A stretch of DNA of 63,608 bases, taken from positions 1 to 63,608 of the forward strand of contig RCAB01000375.1 of NCBI GenBank assembly GCA_003640385.1. Reading direction: 5' to 3'. Shown piece by piece: positions 26,622-43,200 of the stretch (its first letter is position 1; each line of letters starts with the position of its first letter). Under the pieces are notes generated by a model. The model did no database searches. It saw only the letters and a program-made list of their open reading frames with translations, and was not told the origin of the DNA. The translations under genes and the position numbers were made by a program. This DNA comes from Setaria digitata (taxonomy: Eukaryota > Nematoda > Chromadorea > Rhabditida > Setariidae).

Positions 26622-29600
26622 TTAAGAGAAAGCTTAATATAATTCCAACAATCCATATGAAAAAAAAAAAAAAAAAAATTATTTAATCCAAAAATTTTGA
26701 TCATAAAAATTTGAAACTAAATAGGAAAATGCACAATTATCTAATTTTAAATTTAAAACGTTTTCCTGTGAGATTAGCCGTTGTCGAGAATAGAGGAGCT
26801 TTCACAGATGAGTCCGTTTTAAACATTATATTTCAATTCACTCTTATATGGTTGATAGTATTTCACATCTTTGCTTTTCAATAAATTGAAGCAAAGACCT
26901 ATTTAAAATATTATTTTCTATTATATTTCAATTGTTTTGAATAATTTTATCAGAAAAATTAAAACAAATATTATTTTCGTTGTTTTGAGGCCGTTCATTA
27001 ATGCTAAAAATATCAATGTCATTTTGAAAATTATATTTAAAGTATGTAAGAATTTTAGATATGTTGAAATGATAAAATTATTTTAAAAAAAAAAGAAAAC
27101 ATTTAAAATGATGCAGTTTAAAGATGAACCTCACTATTTCTTTTCCTTATTGAATTCTTTTTTAGCTGCTTGACTATAATTTATCTACTTTGANTAAAAA
27201 AAAAAGAAAACATTTAAAATGATGCAGTTTAAAGATGAACCTCACTACTCCTTTTCCTTATTGAATTCTTTTTTAGCTGCTTGACTATAATTTATCTACT
27301 TTGAGTTATGATTCTCTTTAAATTATATGCATATATACATATTTGTAAATAATAATAATAAAAATAGAGTAAAAACCAAACGTTCACTACGTATTTTTCT
27401 ATTCACTAAAACATCTAGCTGCTTATTTTTTTTTTCTTTTTCTTTTTTATTATTCTATAACTCTTTCGATAGTTTTTTTAATTTCTCATAGTTTAATTAC
27501 TATTGAATGCTGATCTAATTATTTTTCAGCAAATTTCTAGAATTTTTGAAAACAAGATTAAAAAATTTACTTTTAAAATCTGCGGAAAGAAATGGCTAAG
27601 CATTGATTATCACTCATCAAAATCAATTATATTTTTCGCTTTCATCCATATTTTGTTAAAAATTCGCATTTATTATGCATCACATCTTATATTCAGCGCA
27701 AATATTTTTGGTTAGGTATTTTTGATTTGGCCGACAATACTTTCATTTCTGAATTGCTGTTAGTTAATGTCAAATTGTTTTCACTTAAGTTCTATTTATC
27801 AAGCCATAGGATAATCAGTTCAAATCTAATTAAATGAGCAGTGATGCTTTGCTGAATTTTTACGATTCTCTTTTCATTTTCGCCACTGAGTAATTTGCTA
27901 AAATTAATTTCAAATAAGTGAATTTTTCTTTGTTTCTTTCTTTTTTTTTATGATTAAAATATTTTGCTATCTAGATATTTTAATAGTATTAGGTTAATTT
28001 TGCATAGCATTTCAAAATTTACAACTTAACTCTGAAGTATAGAATGAACACGGTAAAGGAAAAATGAACGATAAAAATAGGCTTACTTTCTGGTTTTGGT
28101 AAAAAATTTCAACGAGGCTCTTTTTGGACAGAAAAATGAAAAAGGATGGATAAATTTTTCACTTTTATTGCTTTGAACCGACAAATTTTCATGATCGATT
28201 CTTTTTTTCCGGAAAAGAGACGAGGAAATTTCGGGATTGTTAATTAGCAAAATTGGCTAGTAAAGCATTATTTATTTCATAAATATTTCATGAAAAGTTT
28301 ATTTAGTGGATAGTTTGGAAAAAGAGAATAGCAAAAGAAGAGGTGAATGACATTTAATGGACTCAGCCAGAAATGAATAGCAGTCTTCGACAATCATGAT
28401 GTATATAGATAGCATTCTTGAGATTAATAGACTTCAATAATTACTGACATCATTGAGGCACAAATGCAGTATCTGATATGAAGCAGTAAGGGAGCTGATA
28501 CCTTATCAAATTTGAGACTGAAAAATTGAATTTAAAAAAGTCGATTATCAGCAAAATTTAATATCTGCTCTAATAAAATTACGGTATACAATATTTAATA
28601 ATCGATTTCACTCATTTTTATATCTCTTTCCCTTTCAGTTGCATTTTCAAATACCATTTTCGTTCCACAACAATTTTTGTCAATCAGTCAATAACTTATA
28701 ATCAAGCGCTAGTTGCATCACATGATGTGTGGCTATACAAACAGCAGGATTTTATATCTTCAGTAAGCAAACAAGACTTATATTTTCAACAAACAAAGCT
28801 CAGTAATGCTTTATAGACTGGTCAATAACTTAAGACTGGTAAGTAGGCAGTAGTAGGCCGATCTTACGTTCAGATAAATCGACCCATAGGAGTTAGAAGA
28901 AAGCTTATCATGAAACTTAATTGTCAGATTTGTCTTTCTGAATTTCATGATGAAAGAGTCTGAAGGAAGAGAAATGGTGAAGCTAGAAATGTGCAATAGA
29001 ATTGTCGCATTCAAGTGAAACTTTGTGAAGAAGGAATAACAGCAATGTGAAAATGGGTGATTTGCAAGGTTGCTCGAAGGTAATACCTAAGTAGGCTGTT
29101 CTTTCTGGAAAAAAAAGAGGAATAATGAGAATAGATTGAAGAAAAGAACGGCGGGAGAGTGCTGAGATTGAACTAAAAAACGCAAAGTTGTCAATAATTG
29201 GTCTATTTATTCAAAAATAAAAATAGAATTTTCGAAAATTTTACAAAATTTTGTGAATATAAACAAAAGGACGAAAACATTTGCATGCATGAAATTTTCG
29301 TTGTAATCAAATAAAATCAAAGAATGGTGAAGCAAAAAATTTTTAATTATATCACTTTTTTCTGCAACCAATTTTCAGATATTTTTAAGTAGAAATAAAA
29401 TTAACTTATTATGCTTTTTGCCTTTTTTTTGTTATAAAAAACAGCTGCCTATGAGTAAAGTTGTGCCAGCTTAAATTATCAAACGTCTGATATCGTTATC
29501 AGTTAACAATATTATGAATCCAGATGGCACAACAGCATCGATCTGACGTGTTTCACGTTTGACTCATTTTTAATTACAACATTTTTCACAATAAACATGA

Positions 29601-32600
29601 AAAAGAAGCAAAGTGCTAACAATTAGGAATATTTGCATAGTGCTAATTAAGACACGAAGACTAACATTATGCGGGAGAAAAAAAAGAAGTATGTTGAATA
29701 CATGCTCTTAATTATTCGTAAATAAGCGTTCTACTCTTGAAATATCTCATGGTAGAGTTTATAAATTAGATGGCAGATGTTTGGATTTTAAGAATAAAGA
29801 GTAACCAGATAGCAGTCCAAATAATTAGTATTATCAGTTATTTTCCTATTCCATTACAACAAGGACAGGTGCACATTAATAATGTATTTTTTTTTTTTTT
29901 CCTTTTCCTTCTAACTTAAAATATTACAGAAATCAAACAATCTTCACGTATTAAAAAAATTAAAATTTCTATTCGCTTGTAACTAAATTTATGAGGAAAA
30001 AAAAGGACAACTTTGCAGGATAAACAAAGCTACTATCATTTTTTCATTCAGTTTATTAGCAAATTTTTGCTATTTTCATTAAAATGTCAAATTCAAAATG
30101 AGTTTTGTAGCAGATTGAGTGCAGTGTGTATTTGGGGAAAGTGAGTTATTTCCTTGAAATCTTTAATAATTTTTTTTTTTTAATATTTCGAAATGTTCTT
30201 TTGGAATGCTCTCAATTCATTCTGTTTTCTAAATAGTTTTACTGTTAGTGTTATTGCAAATTGCAATATTCCAGAAATCTATTCCGAAGCTTAGCAAGTT
30301 CTTTCTAAGCCATCTTGGGAATATTTCACTTTGAGCAAGTAAAGTGCTGAAAGAACGATGAAGGAATTGCTTACAATTTCATTCTAATTAACAATTCAGG
30401 AATTTTGTTTCAAAAAGGAAGAGAAAAATGCTAATATTGTGCTTTTGCTTTTGTTAAGTATGTTTAGTAGCGTTAAAGCACTTAAAGATGTTTCGCATTA
30501 AGGCACTTAAGACAATTAAAACGTCATGCATTTCCGGTCAGCTCAGATATGTCGAAATTCTTTTATGCCAGTAACAACTCAGAAAAACAGGAAAAGTGGT
30601 TAAAAGACTGATATGATGTTCAAAATGTAATTATTTTACAATATTTTTTTTGTTATTTGAAATTTTCTTTAAAATCTTCAGTTCGATTATATTAGTTTTT
30701 ACTAAAGAGATACTAATCTTTTGTTAAATTTTGATATAAAGTTGATGTGATATTGACTTGGATATGATTATAATGATTTAATGATTTGAATTTTCTGTAT
30801 CGGATTGTAAACATGTGATATTTATCCAGTAGCTGTAAAGGAATTTATACTTAAGGAACAATAAAATCTATCTGGTCAAGTCAAACTTCAGTAGCATTAA
30901 AAGTTTAATAATTCACAACTGAGAACATGCCTGACTGAATTTTAAAGCGACATAGGCGGAATGATTAAAACTTTAAAAAGTAGTATGGGTTAGAGAATTG
31001 GTATTACTTGGCTCATTATCTAAATGAGTTCAATTAATTGTTAGTTGTCTATCAAAAATTAGACTTTCTAAGAATTAGAATTCTTAGACTTCTGTAATTT
31101 TTTTCTACAAAAACAGAACAATAAAGAAAGATCATTCATTCATTTTTCAAGTTTAATTTAATTATAGATCATGCAATGGATGAAATCTTATGTTTCATTA
31201 AAGCTTTGAAGAAGAAAAAAGCAGAAAAATTATTTGGAACTAATCTAAAGTATTTTTTGAAGTAAGAAGAGAAGCGAGACAAAGCAATTCCAGAGTTTTA
31301 ACGTTTAATTTGGAATTTGTAACTGAAAATAGTTGCAAATTCATTTATTTTAGTTGATTTGTAAATAAACAAAAATATCTCCATAAAATGACACTTTGGA
31401 TAATTGATAATGATTGATAATCGAAAATAACGCAAAGATGTTGCTGGGAAAGGTAACTGTTGAATTAAATATTAGAAATAAATTTTCTTTATAATCCATT
31501 TGCTCATTAATTACTGGTTATTAAAAACTTGAAATTTGAAGGTATTTCAATTCTTGACGACTATTTTTGTGATTTGATAAATAACCGACAATTATATCTC
31601 TCTCCTCGTGATCATCATCAATCTGTAGTATAGTATACACATGTATTTGTTAAGAATGATTGATTTTGGCAAAATAATTTTACTTTGTTATTATTCTCAA
31701 GAAGCATCCTAAATAGTTCATTCATCATCTTCGTCCACCGCGTATTTTGAATAAGTTAATTACGAAGCAGCATTGTTTTATTAAAGGCTAATCATTTTCT
31801 AACCATCTGCATAATGTCCAGTGAAAAATAAGGTTGATGAAGAAAAGTTAGTTTTGACTAGAGTCTGATATCAAATATGCAAATTAATTATTGATATGAG
31901 CTTGCTATATTATAGACATAAATGGATTAAACAACTGTTGCGATAACAATAAGATGCATTTATTATTCATTTTACAGTATGATAGATTTCAAAAGAAATG
32001 AAAAATTAATATTTTCAAAAATTTCCTGTTACCAAGATGTGAAATATCAATTGCTTGTTAATGTTGTACAACATTTTTTCTTTTTTTTTTTGAATTAGAG
32101 TTTATAATGTCATATAACTCGGTCATCATTATCACTTTTATCACTTAAGCTATCAGCAGAAAAAAAAATAAACAAATCAGAATTTTATAATTTTTCCGAT
32201 TTTCTTGGATTTAGCATTGGCATACTAAAATAAATAGGTGAAATGCTGCAGAAATAAACAAAGCTATATATACTTTTATTAATGCAGGGAATTGGAAAAG
32301 AACAAATATTTTTAAATTAAAAAAAGAAGTGAAAAAATATGACTGCAATTCACAGTCGTACTTCTAACAACAAAAATAAGACTGAGAATATACTTGCATC
32401 TATTCTTCATTTCCTTTTTGTCTTTCTTATTTGCTAAAAAAGCTAATAGAAAATAACTGATAATTATATGACAGGTGGTTTTAGCTTGGCAACTTGGAGA
32501 AAATAAGGAGTTTTGTTGTGAGCAAGAAATATATCGGATTGTAGATAAAGAATCTTTACTAATTATCTTTAAAGTCATAACTAAAAGCAAAGAAAAAAAA

Positions 32601-33593
32601 GACTTTAAATACAAATTTCTTTCTTTTTTAAACGCTCTACAAAATTGCTATCTAAATAAATATTCACTATACATTATCACTCTTTCAGTAAAAATCTTGA
32701 AATTTAATGGGTTAATTTAAGACGAAAATTGCATCAATGGCGAACAAAACGGAAGTGAAAAATAAAAAAAAAAAATGACCATTACTGAAAAAAAGTATAC
32801 CTTTTTTGCTGGAAACAAAAATTACAATCAAATAGCAAGAGAGAGAATTGAGTTTCTCAAAATAATATCTTTTTTGACTTTAAAGAGGAACAAAAGTGAA
32901 CAACGAGTGAATTGTTCTCTCTTCATCGATTCTTCAACAAAAATATTATCAAGCCTTAATATTTCAACATTTTCCAACTTCCGCATCATTTTTGTTTCAT
33001 TCTTCATTAACCTGTTGTATTAATAAAAGAAATGGTTTCTTGTTGTAAAAAGTTATGAATGGATTTTGTGCATTCATTAGAATTCCATATGCGACAGATC
33101 GATGAAAATTGGAAAAATTCAAAAAGCAACTGGTTATGAATGAGAAAATTAACAAAGCTATTGAAGTGAAACCGTAGCTCTCAACCTGACTATTTAGCAC
33201 ATTTTACATCCTTCCATTCTTTTTCAGTCGAGAGGAAAAAATAAAAAGCAAAACTTGCTGAAGGATTTTTCATGGAGCTTTTTTTCTGATATAATAAATG
33301 ATAAATAATCAATCAATTTCAGATATGATATGGTACAACATAATATGATATGATGTGATGACAAAATAAATTACAGAAGTATGAAAGGACAATATTTTAT
33401 GAAATATACTTATTCATTGAATGTGGATTAACAAGCTATGATATAATTTGATGTTATATTAATAAAGATGCCAATAAATTTTTGCAGTCAAAGATTTGCG
33501 AATATGAACAGAAATATGAACTTTTTTTTTTTTTTTTTGCGATGAGAACTTCAACTTAAAGCACGAAAATAAATAAGCTGTTGGTAATCAGTA
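26622..33593. other. Large gene-poor interval upstream of GPCR
   Basis: About 7 kb between the receptor start codon and the ShKT gene stop codon, both genes on the minus strand. No exon with recognisable domain or consistent splice context was found; open frames are Lys/Ile/Phe-rich or Ser-rich noise. It contains one single-N join (27194). It must hold the receptor promoter; long upstream regions are common for neuron-specific genes, but nothing here proves that. Confidence 0.5.
27084..27304 (+). repeat. Duplicate flanking single N (assembly join)
   Basis: A 110-nt segment (27084-27193), one N (27194), then the same 110 nt again (27195-27304). The copies differ at two positions (CACTATTTC versus CACTACTCC). 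This is the same signature as at 4433-4598: two alleles or contig ends joined without collapse. Confidence 0.85.
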
Positions 33594-35062
33594 TTAGCAT
33601 AGATTACACGTTTTTGCACATTTTTTAATTAATGACTTGTAGAATGAGTTTGTACAAAATCCATTGGCCAACCACACAGAACATCTGAAATGATACTACT
33701 TGAAATTAGAAATATTTTATTAGAACAATTTAATTATTTCAAAATCTGACAGCTTAACCTAGGGCAACTTTCGTTAATTCAATATCATACATTGTTTTAC
33801 AGAGATCTCAGAACAAATTACCTGGAATCAGCATCAACACAAGGTTCAGCTGTTGTTTGTGATTGTAATTCTGAATCTGAATCACAGAAGCCACATGTTT
33901 CGTTGCACGATAATTGCATCAGAGGTTTCAGCTTTGCATCGTTGCAGCTGTCTTTGAATAGAGAACAATCTTTTGTCGTGTCGAAACATAGATCTAAATG
34001 AAAAAAAAAAAAAAAAATTTATATAAACAATATTCACTTTCTGATTGAGTGGGAAATTTTGACGATAACTCTTTCAATGTTTCACTGTGATATGATTATC
34101 ATATTTTTATCCTACTCATTACCTTATCATATTTTTTTACTTCTTTCCTGTTACTATCATCCAATTATAAATTTCAAATTAAAAAATGTAACTCAATGGT
34201 AAATCAAAAAAAAAAACATTCGTTAATTAATGTAATAACTGTGACAAACTTGGTGGTTGACAAATATTGCATGTTTTAGGACAAAGTTTCTTCGATTCTT
34301 CATTCTGACAACTTGATTTTAGAATGCTGCAAATGATAGGATTGCTATCAACACATTCTTGACCACATAAGCCGCAAGTTCTTGGACATTCTGCACTGAT
34401 TAATGATAAGACTATTCCATTTGCAGTTGTACATAAGCCTTTTGCTTTAACAGCAGCACATTTTAAATGCACTGAAAATGTTTTTCTTTTTTTTGTTCAA
34501 AATAATTGCAATACTTAATTTAAATATTACCTGAGAAAAGTTGCAACCTGAAAATTTTAAAAATTATATGAGTAAAAATGCAAAAAAATTTATGAAAATG
34601 CTTTCACAGATATATGTTATTTATCGTTTTTGGAATGGATTAAAAGTTATTTTCACAAAAATGGCACATTTAGACGTTACCGGCGTGATCTTCACATTGG
34701 AAACCTGGCAGTTTGCAGCATGTCTCACAACTTTTTGCACAATGAATACCTTTCGCTGATAAGACTTTCTTATCTTCATCCACGTAACAATCATTCTCTC
34801 TAAATAATATTTGGTCTTGGATCTTTCAAATTTTATGATGTTTCAAATTTTAACTTGTTTCAGATTCTAAAAACTTTCAGTTCTCCACTCAAACATCCCC
34901 ACTTCTGTGTTTCAGCAGTAATCTCTCTACTACTAACTTGTTAATTCCATCACAGAATGGCTTCTCGTATTCATCATTGCAATCACATTCTTCTGCTTGT
35001 GATTTTATCATTAGTATTATCAAGAGAATAATAATTAACGGCAGTAGCATTGATAATGACAT
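33594..35062 (-). CDS. Secreted multi-ShKT-domain protein
   Basis: Small secreted cysteine-rich protein. ShKT modules are abundant in nematode secretomes, where most are uncharacterised; presence of the fold does not show venom or channel-blocking activity. Exons: 35062-34938, 34799-34681, 34471-34250, 33993-33822, 33684-33594, in phase, 242 aa. Signal peptide is about residues 1-23 (core LIIILLIILMI). Residues 26-70 form a Cys-rich segment that does not fit the six-Cys pattern cleanly. Four six-Cys ShKT domains follow: about 77-117, 121-152, 158-192 and 207-242, each ending CPRTCGLC-like. The last ends at the final residue (CNLC then stop), a common nematode arrangement. Domains 3 and 4 are separated by a Ser/Gln/Thr linker (193-206). 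The Lys-Tyr pair important in sea-anemone ShK is not intact in the domains I aligned by eye. Confidence 0.87.
34531..34547 (-). other. Candidate 17-nt poison microexon
   Basis: Between ShKT-gene exons 2 and 3, a 17-nt segment on the minus strand is preceded by TTTTCAG and followed by GTAAT. The main model skips it, because exon 2 joins exon 3 in frame directly. Including it would bring a TAA stop two codons into exon 3, giving a short product or a decayed transcript. It may be just a chance pair of splice-like motifs. Confidence 0.35.
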
Positions 35063-39735
<4,673 letters not shown>

Positions 39736-40210
39736 ATGAGTTTCCTAATTTATCATTTAATTACTGTCTTTTCTTCTCATTTCCTAAAAACTGGCGAAAG
39801 CATCGAATTATTTGCCGATAATACACCTGTGACCAATACTCGATTCGATGCATCTTTGTTGAAACAAACCGAAGGATCCGTAATTCCGGATAAATTGGAA
39901 GCTGAGCAGATTATTTTGCAACCACAAGTAATTGATCATCATAAACATGTGCATGCAGGTGTACCGGCTGGAATATATTTTCGAATCAGCCAAAAGGTAA
40001 ACTTAAAACACTTTTATATCAAATCTAAACGCTTCTAAAAGAAAAATTTGCGGTTGCGGAATTCTAAAATTTAATTGTAAAATTTTTCTTCAAGAAAAAC
40101 TGTATGTTTGCTGATTTTTAAAACGTGAATATTATGAGTAAGTGATTATGCGTAACTGATGCTTCTCTTCAATTTTTTAATTAATTATAAATTTACAAAT
40201 CTTTGAATTC

Positions 40211-40248
<38 letters not shown>

Positions 40249-43200
40249 GAATAAATGCATTTCTTATTGTTTCAGTGCTTTTTTCTACACACATAAACGA
40301 ATTAATAACATATTTAATTTGATTCTGAATTGAAAAAAAAGTTGCTGTAAAGTAAGTAGTTAAATATTATCATTTTTACAGGGTGTCGATTACATCACAA
40401 GTTTGGCTGCTGAAGCATTACCACAGTTGCTTGAAAAATCCGAAATGCCAACTGTTGAGCAACCACAAATCAAAATTTCACATTTAACTGTTGATAAATT
40501 TAGTGAACCAACGATAAAGGCTAAATTCATTGCCAATACTGGTTAGTAGCAAAGTTTATCTTCAAATAACTTGTTCATCTGATAAAGTAATTTGTAATTT
40601 AATTATCTAAAGTTCATTTAAGTGGTGGCATTCTAAACCTTTTGAAGAAACCATTTAAAGCCAAACACTGAGACAAAGAGGCTAACATAGTAGAATCCAA
40701 TTTGTTTCACGATTGTAACAACTGTCAATTCCTATGGATTCAAGCGCAGTCATTGCCTCAGTAGCAAAATTATTCGGATTCAAATTGCTATTGGAATGCC
40801 AGAATTCTAGTCTAAAAATATTAGTGAACTTTTAGGATTAATTTCTAATATTTTCAGAAATATTACAGGCATTGGAGCGTATGTATTTTTACCTCAGGTA
40901 ATGCTTAATGCAATCTACGATGCCTCAACTTTCTTCAGCACACATAAAGGAAAATTAAAAGCTGATGTACAAAATTTAAGTGTGATTATGGAAGTACACA
41001 TTAGTCGGAATGAAAGCGAAAAGCTGAACATTATTGAGGTGAAGTGTTTAATTATATAATTAATTATAAAAAGTTGATTAAGATAATAGGTCCTTCAAAT
41101 CCTTTCCTCGATCAATCTATTATTCGGCTTTAAGCGTATCACTGAATTATCTTAACTTGTCAGCGTCTAGCAGTAAAGATTCGAATTTAAAATTTAATCT
41201 GCTTCTGTTTGCCAGTTTTTCATTTTCTGTTCCCTTCTGTTTGGCTATTAGTTCAATTCTTTAGTCGCATCAGTTTCATTTTATCCTTATCATCACAGAC
41301 ATGTAGCACTATTTCGGTTCAATTCATAGTAATTGATATTTCTTTCTAGACACCAGTATGTAATGTCACTTCTGACCTTGTAAGAATTGTTTTCGCTGGT
41401 GATATGTCAACATATCTTAACTTACTGAGGTATACAATTCAGTTTGTTTTTCTAGTTGAATTTAAGCAGTTTTTATGGTTTTTTTTTATCAGACTAACAT
41501 TATTTAGTATAAAGAATAGTTAAGTTAAGCATATTTCGACTAAGTGTCAGTTTTTCTCCTCTTACCACTAATTATATACAGATCAGTGATTGAACAAACA
41601 GTAACCGATGTTCTCGGTAGTGAACTTTGTCAGCTTGCCGTGAAAATAGGACAATTCTTTGAACAACAAAAGCAACAGGTTACTTTTATTATGTCAAAAG
41701 AAAAGACTGCAACAGAATGTTAGAAATGATTATCTTAAATTAAGATTTTGATGACAACACCTATTCCGCCATCGACGTCACCTACGCCAGCACCTACGCA
41801 TCTGCTAGAATTTGGCAGGATAAGTGAAGTGAAACCAGTAAAAAATGATGGAAATGAAAATGCCTTCTATGAAATATCTGATGAAAAGGTATAAATTGAT
41901 AAAATTTATGAAATTTTTTTTTTAACAAATACTCTCAAATCTTAAAATTTGGACTGTTATTTAGGATTTATCAATTAAAAATGTAAACCAAGTGTAAATG
42001 ATTTAAAGAAAATGAATAAATAAAAATCAACAAATTTGTGCTAATTTGATTGTATCTACAATTTTTACAATATGAAAATATTCGAAATATCGAGTATTAA
42101 TTAATTTAGCTCTTTTTTTTTCAGACAGAAGAAAATGACGTAGATTTGGCAGCAAAATTTGCGGCAGATTTGTGTGCTGATGATCGAATTGATATGAATA
42201 CGATTTCATACGCTGAAGAAACAATTTATTTACGGTCCCGACGTGAACTTCATTTTAGGACAACACCTAAAACTGAGCGTTTTAATCCAATGTTGAAAGA
42301 TGGTCTCTGGGCGCCTGACTTAACATTACTTTACTCACCAAACTTTTCCGATGAAGTAAGTTTCTATTTCCAGAATTTTCACACTGTTCGTTAGTAAAAT
42401 TTATTTACAATAATTGTGTTAATGTTCTAATTGCGTTTTAATCCTGAAATTTTCCTGAATAAACTGAAAATGTCAGATAGGATTAAGAATGCAAACATTG
42501 TAACATTATACGGTGTATAAAGAGCCTAATACAATATGTCAATTAGTAAATCGTTATTATATGGCAGGATGTAATTTTTGGACTCGATGCAGGCATCGTG
42601 TTTTTTGGACAAAAGGCTAAAAATGTCAACCGACCAAATATGCTTAATGTGTCGGCATTTGGTGATGAAGTTTGTTAATTTAATACTTTTTTTCCTTAAT
42701 TAGATAACAAATGTCAGCTGGACAATCTCAGCTAGCTATTCATGTAGCTGGTCAATCCGTTAGTCAGTTAATTAGCCAGTCAGTTAATTAGCTGGTTGTT
42801 AATCAGTCCTAATTTATTTCTTTCAATATTTCAGATGTTTGGTGTGATCATTAGCGAATACGTTCCGAACACGTTGTTTGCACATGTTTATGATGAAGGT
42901 ATGGGAGTGTTACGTGAAACTTTCCGTACACATAATCTGCCGAAATTCATAAAACCAATAGCAAAGTTGTTCTGTGCTGGCTGCGAGCTTCAATTCATTG
43001 CTAATTTAACGAGGTGAGATTTTTATTAAGAGTTTCTTGTTTTGAAATGCAAAATTAATTCTGCTTATTGAATGCTTGGAGTGATTCGTTTTACAAGTTA
43101 GTTTCAAATTAATTTTTGAACACAGTCAACTGTAGAAATGTGAATTCCTAAATGCTCCATAGTATCAGTAGTATATGCAATTTTCTGCTGTATCATAACA

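Noticed and set aside
33792..34001. 69-codon plus-strand frame
   Set aside because: Shadow of ShKT exon 4, which carries the six-Cys pattern on the minus strand.
16696..35062. Nematode operon linking the ground-like, GPCR and ShKT genes
   Set aside because: The genes are on the same strand but separated by 2.3 and 7 kb, far beyond the short spacing of nematode operons.
40849..40921. Alternative BPI-like exon 3 starting at 40857 after TTTTCAG
   Set aside because: The first AG gives a different frame that ends its exon at CTCAG and does not lead into the conserved barrel sequence; the AG at 40867-40868 keeps the frame through to exon 4.
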